Shown here in pieces: positions 57,797 through 64,000 of a stretch of 64,000 nucleotides of DNA. The translations under genes and the position numbers were made by a program. The first letter of the stretch is position 1, and every line of letters starts with the position of its first letter. Under the pieces are notes generated by a model, which saw nothing but the letters and a program-made list of their open reading frames with translations, searched no databases and was not told the origin of the DNA. This DNA is from DATKYQ01 sp964640665 (lineage in GTDB: Bacteria; Myxococcota; B64-G9), in contig CAZXHT010000025.1 in assembly GCA_964640665.1 (NCBI GenBank), positions 1 to 64,000 of the forward strand, read 5' to 3'.

Positions 57797-59125
57797 ATGA
57801 GAGGAATGAGAATCGGGTGGGTAGTATTACTGTCAATCGCTGTGGCGGCAGTCGGCTGCAACAAGAAGGAGCAAGAGCCCGCCGCACCTGCCAAGGTCGA
57901 GAACAAGGCGCCCGAGGCAAAGCCGGCAGAGGCCAAGCCTGCCCCCGCGGCTAAGCAGGCAGATCCGGCCCACAAACTGCTCGACGCGGCCATCGCCGCC
58001 CGGGGCGGCCTTGCGAAACTCAAGGCCATCGGTGGCATGACCATGAAGACCAGCGGCACTTACATGGGCATGCCCTACACGGCTAACAGCTATGTCCGAC
58101 CGGGCGACAAGATGCGCCTCGACGTGAACATGCCCGGCGGCGAAAAGATGACAATGATGTTCGGGCTGCAGGATTGCTGGACGCAGAGCGGCCCGGTGGT
58201 CATGCCCTGCATGAAGGACGAGCAGGAAAGCGACCGCCAGATGGTAGCCTTCGACAAGGCGCTGATGCTTTGGCCTCTTTTAGAAAAAGACTGGCAGCTT
58301 ACGGCCGGCAAGGTCAAACAGGGTGATCGCGAACTTGACAGCCTGGCTGTTGCGAACACGGCCTTGGGAATCGACGGCAAGCTACTTTTCGATCCTGAAA
58401 CCCACATGGTGGTCGGCGGTTCATGCAAGGGAAAGCACATGGGCCAGGAGGGCGAGTTTGCCTACGAGTACTCTGACTACAAGGATTTTTGTGAAGTCAA
58501 GATGCCCGGCGCATCCAAGACTACTTTCGGCGGCAAGCCTTACATGGACGAGAAGTGCCTCGAGGTCGAGTGCTCGGCCGTGGCCGACGAGAAGTTCGCG
58601 AAACCCGAGCAGGTTAAGGACGGCACCATCGCCGAAAGACAGATTCCGGGCGGAACGATCGCCTGCTTCACGATGAAGGGCCCCTACACTGGAATGAAGG
58701 CCGCCATGGACAAGCTGACCAAGTTCATGCAGGAGCAGAAACTGACGCCGATGGGCCCGCCGATGATGGTCTACCTCAAGGGTCCGCCACGTGTGAAAAA
58801 GGCCAAGCGCTTCGTCACCGACGTCTGCTTCCCGGTGGCGGCCCCCGCGCCCAAGAAGCCCAGTAAGAAAGGCGCCTTCACCGTCAAGGGCATGAAGCCC
58901 ATGCAGGTGCTTTCGGCTTATGGCATCGGAGACTACAACAAGAAATCGCCTCAGCTGATGAAGCTTTTGATCAAGGAAGCCAAGAAGAGGAAGCTCAAGG
59001 CCGCGGGTCCCATCGGCCAGATCGCCTATAGTGTGCCCGGAACCACACCGCCCGAGCGATATGTCTCAGAGATGATGTTGCCGATCAAGGGCAAACCCGC
59101 CAAGAAACACCACCGTAAAAAGTAG
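57797..59125 (+). CDS. Lipoprotein with two GyrI-like (effector-binding) domains
   Basis: 442 aa. ATG 57797 lies 5 nt after GGAGG. Lipoprotein signal (WVVLLSIAVAAVGC), then an Ala/Pro/Lys linker. A middle region (about 55-250; AIAARGGLAKLKAIGGMTMK) resembles periplasmic outer-membrane-lipoprotein-sorting-type proteins. Two C-terminal GyrI/AraC effector-binding-like domains follow (about 270-355, 362-430; GGTIACFTMKGPYTGMKAAM). GyrI-like domains bind small molecules in cytoplasmic regulators; finding them on a lipoprotein suggests periplasmic ligand binding. The domain calls are by pattern recognition. Confidence 0.75.
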   Translation: MRGMRIGWVVLLSIAVAAVGCNKKEQEPAAPAKVENKAPEAKPAEAKPAPAAKQADPAHKLLDAAIAARGGLAKLKAIGGMTMKTSGTYMGMPYTANSYVRPGDKMRLDVNMPGGEKMTMMFGLQDCWTQSGPVVMPCMKDEQESDRQMVAFDKALMLWPLLEKDWQLTAGKVKQGDRELDSLAVANTALGIDGKLLFDPETHMVVGGSCKGKHMGQEGEFAYEYSDYKDFCEVKMPGASKTTFGGKPYMDEKCLEVECSAVADEKFAKPEQVKDGTIAERQIPGGTIACFTMKGPYTGMKAAMDKLTKFMQEQKLTPMGPPMMVYLKGPPRVKKAKRFVTDVCFPVAAPAPKKPSKKGAFTVKGMKPMQVLSAYGIGDYNKKSPQLMKLLIKEAKKRKLKAAGPIGQIAYSVPGTTPPERYVSEMMLPIKGKPAKKHHRKK

Positions 59126-59128
59126 GCC

Positions 59129-60460
59129 TCAGTACTTCGCCAGGTAACGCTCGACCTCCCAGTCGTGCACCAGGGCGATATATTCCGCCCATTCACTCTT
59201 CTTGGCCTCGACGAAGTGCGAGAAGATGTGCTCGCCGAGCACTTCGCGGACGAACTTGCTCTTGGACATGATCCCCACCGCCTGGCCCAGGTTGTCGGGC
59301 AGCGAGTCGATCTTCAGACGCCTACGCTCGCGGTAGCTCATGTTGAAGATGTTCTTGTTGACAGGCGGGCCGGGATCGAGACGCCGTTCGACGCCGTCGA
59401 GGCCGGCGGCCAGCATGACCGCCGTGGCCAGGTAGGGGTTGCAGGCCGGGTCGGGCATGCGCATCTCGACACGGGTGCCCGCTCCCCGCCGGGCCGGCAC
59501 CCGGGCCAACGGGCTGCGGTTGCGCTCCGACCAGGCGATGTGTGTCGGCGCTTCGTAGCCGGGAACCAGGCGCTTGAACGAGTTCACCAGGGGATTGGTC
59601 ACGGCACAATACTCGCGCGCGTGCGTCAGCAAACCGGCGATGTAGCCGCGGGCTATTTTCGAAAGGCCGTCCGGGGCGGATTTTGCGAAAAAAGCGTTCT
59701 GACCGTTTTTGTAAAGCGACTGGTGCACGTGCATGCCGCTGCCGTTGATACCGAAGATCGGCTTGGGCATGAAGGTGGCGTGCAGCCCGAAATCGAGGGC
59801 TACCTTGCGTACCACGAATCGAAAGGTGGCGATGTTGTCGGCGGTCTCCATGGCCGGGCGGTGCTGGAAGTCGATTTCATGCTGGGCCGGCGCCACCTCG
59901 TGGTGCGAGGCCTCGACGGCGAAGTCGAGCGCCTTCAAAGCCACGACTATGGCGCGCCGCGCGTCCTCGCCGCGGTCGATCGGCGCCATGTCGAAATAAC
60001 CGCCGTGGTCATGGGTCTCGACCGAGGGCTCGCCGTTTGGTTTGCGCAGAAACAAGAAGAACTCGGGCTCCGGCCCGGCGTGCATGACGTATCCCATGCG
60101 GCCGGCTTTCTCGCACACCCGCCTGAGCACCGATCGCGGGCAGCCGTCGAAGGGCGCGCCGTCCGGTTCGCAGATGTCGCAGATCAGCCGGGCCACGTTG
60201 CCGGTCTGCTCCTGCCAGGGGAAAAGCTTGTAGGTGGACAGGTCGGGCTTGAGCAACATGTCCGACTCCTCGATGCGGGCGAAGCCCTGCACCGACGAGC
60301 CGTCGAAAAGGATCTGCCCGTCGACTGCTTTTTCGAACTCCGACTCGGGCAGCTCGACGTTCTTGTTGATGCCCATGATATCGGTGAACTGCAGGCGCAG
60401 GAAACGCACATCGTCATTCTCGAGGCGTTCGAGCACCGCCCGCCGACCAGACTTTTTCAT
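59129..60460 (-). CDS. glnA: Glutamine synthetase, GSI type
   Basis: 443 aa. ATP-dependent amidation of glutamate, the main ammonium-assimilation step. FDGSSVQGFARIEESDMLL and NGSGMHVHQSLYKNG are GSI active-site segments; GLDGVERRLDPG and AYIALVHDWEVERYL are normal. The region where GSI-beta enzymes carry the adenylylated Tyr reads NIFNMSYRERRRLKIDSLP, without the NLYDLPPEE motif, pointing to a GSI-alpha-type enzyme not controlled by adenylylation. ATG 60460 with GGAGGA. It is expressed from overlapping sigma-54 and sigma-70-type promoters. Confidence 0.95.
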   Translation of the reverse strand: MKKSGRRAVLERLENDDVRFLRLQFTDIMGINKNVELPESEFEKAVDGQILFDGSSVQGFARIEESDMLLKPDLSTYKLFPWQEQTGNVARLICDICEPDGAPFDGCPRSVLRRVCEKAGRMGYVMHAGPEPEFFLFLRKPNGEPSVETHDHGGYFDMAPIDRGEDARRAIVVALKALDFAVEASHHEVAPAQHEIDFQHRPAMETADNIATFRFVVRKVALDFGLHATFMPKPIFGINGSGMHVHQSLYKNGQNAFFAKSAPDGLSKIARGYIAGLLTHAREYCAVTNPLVNSFKRLVPGYEAPTHIAWSERNRSPLARVPARRGAGTRVEMRMPDPACNPYLATAVMLAAGLDGVERRLDPGPPVNKNIFNMSYRERRRLKIDSLPDNLGQAVGIMSKSKFVREVLGEHIFSHFVEAKKSEWAEYIALVHDWEVERYLAKY

Positions 60461-60512
60461 ATCGTCCTCCACAATTAGCATTAACTGCAGTAATAAAACG
60501 CATTATTGTAGA

Positions 60513-60541
60513 TATCAAGCATACATAGTGCCATCTGTCAA
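60513..60541 (-). promoter_or_regulatory. Overlapping sigma-54 and sigma-70-type promoters of glnA
   Basis: Minus strand TGGCAC-N7-GC (60533-60519: TGGCACTATGTATGC) has the -24 GG and -12 GC with exactly ten bases between them, as sigma-54 RNA polymerase requires. It overlaps TTGACA (60541-60536), 17 nt, TTGATA (60518-60513). A sigma-54 start would be near 60508, leaving a 48-nt leader. Confidence 0.7.
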
Positions 60542-60574
60542 TACATATTTGCAGATTATGCAATATTTAGAAGT

Positions 60575-62002
60575 CTATCTCTTACCGCCCCGGCGCGGCC
60601 TCTGTCCCCGGCCCCGTTTCGGCCCCCGTGGCGCCCCATTTCTCGGCGAAGGTAGATTGGCCCGCGGGCGCTGCTCGTCATGCACCTGGTCGGCGTTGCG
60701 CTTGAGCAAGTAGGCGGTGATCTGCACTGCGTTGTCGTGCTCCAGAACCGCGCGCGCCTGCGCCAGGTAGCCATCACAGATAGCGGCTTCGGCCGCTTCA
60801 ATGAGACCCGCGATCTGCGCCGTGTTGCGGCCCTCGACCATTCTTTCGGCGGACGGGAACTCGCGCTCCTCGAACTTGATCCCGAACTGGCGCTCAAGGA
60901 CGCCCAGGGTTCGCAGGCGGCGACCGCTTACCAGGCTAATGGCTGTGCCCTCTTTATCCACGCGGCCGGTACGGCCGACACGGTGAAGAAAAATGGCCGG
61001 ATCCTCGGGCAGCGAGTAGTTGATCACATGGCTCAGATCGCTGATGTCTATCCCGCGGGCGGCCAGATCGGTGGCCACTAAAAAGCGCAGCTCGCCCGCG
61101 CGTATGGCGGCCATGACGCGCTCGCGCTCGGACTGGGGAAGCTGGCCCGAGATCATCTCTGCCTGCAGCCCCTCACGGGCCATCTGGGTTGCTATCAGCG
61201 ACGCATCCTTGCGCGTGTTGACGAAGACTATCGCCGAAGAGGGCTGCTCAACCGCCAGAACGTGCAGCAGGTAGTGGTGCCTGGGCAGTTCGTCTCCGGT
61301 CACGTAATAGGCGTTGGTGATGCCCTCGACCGAGAGCTTGTCCACCGACAGGTCGATGCGCACCACGTCTTGCGTATAGCGATCGATCAGGGCCGCGGTT
61401 TCTTTTTCGAGACTGGCCGATAAAATGATCACCTGCCTGCTGTTCTTGCAACCGTCCATCAGGCCGCTGACATCCTCGTAGAACCCCATCGAGAGCATCT
61501 CGTCGGCCTCGTCCAGCACCACCATCTCGAAGCAGTCGAGATGAAGCACGCCCCGCCGGGAAAGGTCGAGCAACCTGCCCGGCGTGCCGCTGACGACATC
61601 GACTCCGTCCTTGATGGCTTTGATCTGTGCGCCGATGGGAGCCCCGCCGTAGACGGCCAGTACCCGGATGCCGCGATGGCGCCCGATGGCGGCAAGCTCG
61701 GTGGCGATCTGGGCGGCCAGCTCACGGGTGGGAGCCAGCACCAGCAGGCGCGGCTGTCGCGACCCGTCGGTTTGCGAACCGAGTTTCTCGATCAACGGAA
61801 TCCCGAAAGCGGCCGTTTTGCCGCTGCCGGTCTTCGAGCGCAGACTGACGTGCCGGCCCTCGCGGATGGGAGAAATGGCCACGCACTGGACCTCGAGCGG
61901 ATGCGCGTAGCCAAGATCGCGCAAGCCGGCGATGATGTTTTCGGGTATCTCGAGATCTTCGAAGGTGACTTCTGGTTCGCTCGTTGGCGTGTCATCGTTC
62001 AT
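60575..62002 (-). CDS. DEAD-box RNA helicase
   Basis: 475 aa. Motifs in order: RSKTGSGKTAAFG (I), PTRELAAQI (Ia), GTPGRLLD (Ib), VLDEADEML (II), LSAS (III, SAT variant), FVNTRKD (IV), ATDLAARGID (V), HRVGRTGR (VI). The C-terminal ~80 residues end in an Arg/Gly tail (GPKRGRGQRPRRGGK) that likely binds RNA. Start ATG 62002 preferred over TTG 62014. Probably ribosome assembly or cold adaptation. The gap to ArsA is 33 nt. Confidence 0.93.
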   Translation of the reverse strand: MNDDTPTSEPEVTFEDLEIPENIIAGLRDLGYAHPLEVQCVAISPIREGRHVSLRSKTGSGKTAAFGIPLIEKLGSQTDGSRQPRLLVLAPTRELAAQIATELAAIGRHRGIRVLAVYGGAPIGAQIKAIKDGVDVVSGTPGRLLDLSRRGVLHLDCFEMVVLDEADEMLSMGFYEDVSGLMDGCKNSRQVIILSASLEKETAALIDRYTQDVVRIDLSVDKLSVEGITNAYYVTGDELPRHHYLLHVLAVEQPSSAIVFVNTRKDASLIATQMAREGLQAEMISGQLPQSERERVMAAIRAGELRFLVATDLAARGIDISDLSHVINYSLPEDPAIFLHRVGRTGRVDKEGTAISLVSGRRLRTLGVLERQFGIKFEEREFPSAERMVEGRNTAQIAGLIEAAEAAICDGYLAQARAVLEHDNAVQITAYLLKRNADQVHDEQRPRANLPSPRNGAPRGPKRGRGQRPRRGGKR

Positions 62003-62035
62003 GGGTGCAGACAATAGATGATACGTCCGGCAACT

Positions 62036-62998
62036 TCAAATTTTTCTCCACAGCGCCTGCCCAAGTGCTGCCAGTTCGTCCGAGCCGCGGATGATGCGCG
62101 GCAGCGACTCAACCAGACGCAGCGGGACGTTTCCGGCAAGCTCCTCCAGCCTGGCGATCTCCCGCATGTGTATCTCGCGGCGCGCGCGGCAGTGCGGGCA
62201 GATCTGCGATTCGGGCTGGATCTGGTTGACTATCACCACACTTACCGGAACGCCGTGCCGCCTGAGCGCCGCGAGCGTACGGTTCGTCTCGAGCACCGCC
62301 ATGGCCTCGGGGATCGTGACCAGCGCGAAGAGCGTCCGGCTGGCGTCGCCGATCATATCGCGCGCCTGCGTTATCCGCTCGCGGGTCGAAAGCAGCTCGC
62401 GGCCGACATCGCCTGCCGCGTCCCCGGAGTTCCCGGAGACCAGCTTGCGCACGACGCGCCCGATCTTGGAAAAAGCGCTTCTGAAGACGAGCAGCTTGCC
62501 AATCCAGCCGTCCAGCATCCCGGGCAGTGTCAGCAGGCGCAGAGTGTGGCCGGTGGGCGCGGTGTCGAAGACCACCGAGTCGTAGGCGTCCGTGGCGATG
62601 GCTTCGAGCATGATCTCGAGCGAGATGAATTCGTCAACACCGGGTGCCTCGCCCAACATGCCAAGCGCGTCTTTCATGGCGCTCTCGATGCGGCCCGCCT
62701 TGCCACGCCCCTTGCCGGTCATGGTCCCTGTCGCAGCAAGCCAGCGGGCGGACGAGTCGACCTCGAGCGCCGTCAGGTTGGGTTCGACTTGGGCGCCCTG
62801 GTCTCCTATCTGCATGTCGAAGACATCGGACAATGAGTGGGCCGGGTCGGTCGAGGTGACCAGCACCCGGCGCCCGGCACGGGCCAGGTTGACGGCCGTG
62901 GCCGCCGCCAGGGTTGTCTTGCCCACCCCGCCCTTGCCGGAGAAAAAATGCAGAAGCGGCCCTGCCGCGACCTGACCGGGACCGGCGGTCCGCATCAT
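62036..62998 (-). CDS. ArsA-like P-loop ATPase
   Basis: 320 aa. The deviant Walker A is FSGKGGVGKTTLAAATAVNL, with STDPAHSLSDVFDMQIG (switch I) and VFDTAPTGHTLRLL (Walker B/switch II). A CPHCRARR pair resembles the ArsA/Get3 zinc-type CxxC. It is a single-domain form, so dimeric, as in Get3/TRC40 and many bacterial ArsA paralogues. Nothing nearby suggests arsenic transport. Overlaps the PIG-L-family gene as ATGA. Confidence 0.9.
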   Translation of the reverse strand: MMRTAGPGQVAAGPLLHFFSGKGGVGKTTLAAATAVNLARAGRRVLVTSTDPAHSLSDVFDMQIGDQGAQVEPNLTALEVDSSARWLAATGTMTGKGRGKAGRIESAMKDALGMLGEAPGVDEFISLEIMLEAIATDAYDSVVFDTAPTGHTLRLLTLPGMLDGWIGKLLVFRSAFSKIGRVVRKLVSGNSGDAAGDVGRELLSTRERITQARDMIGDASRTLFALVTIPEAMAVLETNRTLAALRRHGVPVSVVIVNQIQPESQICPHCRARREIHMREIARLEELAGNVPLRLVESLPRIIRGSDELAALGQALWRKI

Positions 62999-63909
62999 AA
63001 AAATGCCCGCACCACGGGCAACACCGAGCGAGAGAAAGTAACCGGCACGCCTTCGAATTCGTCGAACATGTAGCTCAGGTAGTCCAACCGGTGGGGCTTG
63101 CGGGTGTAGTCGATCTCGGGCACTGGGCCGAACTCCTCGATGGCCATAAACTCGTCGGCGCTTGTCGGGCCGCCGCTCAGCAGGCCCAGCGGGCCTACCA
63201 GGTAGCGAAACAGTTTCTTGAAGTCGCCAAACAGGCGCACCTGGGAAGGATAGGCCGCGACCATCTTCAGCTTGTTGTCCAGTTCGCGCGCGTCGAGACG
63301 CAGGCGGATACGCACCCCGCGGTAGAGCGGATTGAAGCGCATGGCCACCAGGATAGTGTACTCGTAGGCCGGCAGGTGGAAAAAGGCCGCCCGCCGGCCC
63401 GTGCGGCGCTCGAGATCATCGAGCGCCCGGGCGCAGAAGAAATGAGTCAGATCGTGCTCGGGCTGACCGCCCTGCCAGGCCAGGGTGAAAACGGCATCCG
63501 GGTTGATCTCCAGCACTGCCTCCGACACGGCTCGGCGAATCTGTTCAAAATACGGGCGCGCCTTTGCAATGGAACTCTTGCCCGAGTACAGCTCGGCAAG
63601 CCAGCTGTAGATCTCAACCTCGGAGAAGTCGAGGCAACGAGTCTGCTGCTCGGGAATCCCGATTACTCCGACCGAGCGCAGGCCTTCTTTCTTACGCACC
63701 TCCCCGTATGCCGCGGGTTGCATGTCCGACTCGAAGTACAACCCGTCGCTGTTGGTGACCCAGACGATCCGGGTCTCGGGGCCCATGCGCTGCAACAGCC
63801 CGGCGCTAGGCATCTCGTCGTCATGGTGGGCCATCAGGTAAAGCGGCCGCTTGAACGAAGCCAGTCGCTGGCTGAATTCCTCGCCCCGTCGATATGCGTC
63901 CTTGAACAT
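62995..63909 (-). CDS. PIG-L/LmbE-family deacetylase
   Basis: 304 aa. MAHHDDEMPSAGLL carries the AHxDDE zinc motif (about residues 27-33), and a second ligand region has LAWQGGQPEHDLTH. Members remove acetyl groups from N-acetylglucosaminyl lipids or conjugates (mycothiol/bacillithiol, lipid biosynthesis). Paired here with an ArsA-like ATPase through a 4-nt overlap. Substrate unknown. The remaining 91 nt to the window end hold nothing I can call. Confidence 0.9.
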   Translation of the reverse strand: MFKDAYRRGEEFSQRLASFKRPLYLMAHHDDEMPSAGLLQRMGPETRIVWVTNSDGLYFESDMQPAAYGEVRKKEGLRSVGVIGIPEQQTRCLDFSEVEIYSWLAELYSGKSSIAKARPYFEQIRRAVSEAVLEINPDAVFTLAWQGGQPEHDLTHFFCARALDDLERRTGRRAAFFHLPAYEYTILVAMRFNPLYRGVRIRLRLDARELDNKLKMVAAYPSQVRLFGDFKKLFRYLVGPLGLLSGGPTSADEFMAIEEFGPVPEIDYTRKPHRLDYLSYMFDEFEGVPVTFSRSVLPVVRAFL

Positions 63910-64000
63910 GGCTAGTCAATATCCGGCTATGTGGACGATTGTCAACAACGTCAGAGATGACTGTTGCCGGGAAACGGTCATTGACGTAGGCTGCGCGGAT

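Noticed and set aside
59165..60478. A 437-codon plus-strand open frame opposite glnA
   Set aside because: Antisense to a complete glutamine synthetase; no motif.

Overview
The window looks like chromosomal DNA of a GC-rich, Gram-negative, deltaproteobacterial-type organism, most likely Myxococcota or a close relative. The outer membrane is implied by Lnt, an Oar-type TonB-dependent receptor, TonB/ExbB/ExbD and many lipoproteins. The myxobacterial flavour comes from a secreted trypsin-like protease with a MYXO-CTERM-like tail, a DUF4388 protein, PEGA-domain proteins, and several large Cys-rich or Asp-rich surface lipoproteins with repeats common in that group. This placement rests on gene families alone; no marker phylogeny was possible.

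Layout. 1-3.2 kb (-): the 5' part of prfB with its programmed frameshift, then a two-gene ABC exporter. 3.3-4.7 kb (+): an overlapping HTH regulator / nucleotidyltransferase pair resembling a toxin-antitoxin module, with a perfect palindrome over its promoter. 4.8-5.6 kb (+): a lipoprotein. 5.5-14.9 kb (-): one tightly packed operon, TPR/zinc-ribbon membrane protein - DUF4388 - phoH - 7TM-HD (PgpH-like) - ybeY - lnt, headed by a tRNA-Leu(GAG). 15.1-26.4 kb: a divergent surface-transport locus. On the minus strand are a giant thrombospondin-type-3 lipoprotein and an Oar-like TonB receptor; on the plus strand are a TPR lipoprotein, TonB, ExbB and two ExbD proteins. 26.4-29.8 kb (-): gap-pgk-tpiA-secG. 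30-36.7 kb: small lipoprotein, DUF364-like protein, beta-propeller protein, NUDIX hydrolase, Cys-rich EGF-like lipoprotein and a predicted barrel.

36.9-46.1 kb: FAD dehydrogenase, VIT/vWA protein, Xaa-Pro aminopeptidase, an Asp-rich lipoprotein with a broken frame, and a pair of PEGA-domain paralogues. 46.2-52.7 kb (-): a Cys-rich lipoprotein, a CDF cation transporter that seems to start at CUG, and the trypsin-like MYXO-CTERM protein. 52.8-64 kb: metallo-beta-lactamase-fold hydrolase, HU, a structured intergenic region that may encode a small RNA, a tRNA-dihydrouridine synthase, a coiled-coil protein, a DUF6918-like protein, a lipoprotein with two GyrI-like domains, glutamine synthetase behind a sigma-54-type promoter, a DEAD-box helicase, an ArsA-like ATPase and a PIG-L-family deacetylase.

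Most genes are housekeeping or cell-envelope functions. The points most worth following are the TonB/TSP3 divergent locus, the HTH-nucleotidyltransferase pair and its operator, the possible small RNA before the dus gene, the CUG start of the CDF transporter, the slippery-sequence frame break in the Asp-rich lipoprotein, and the composition break inside the EGF-like lipoprotein. No CRISPR array, prophage, transposase or rRNA gene is visible.
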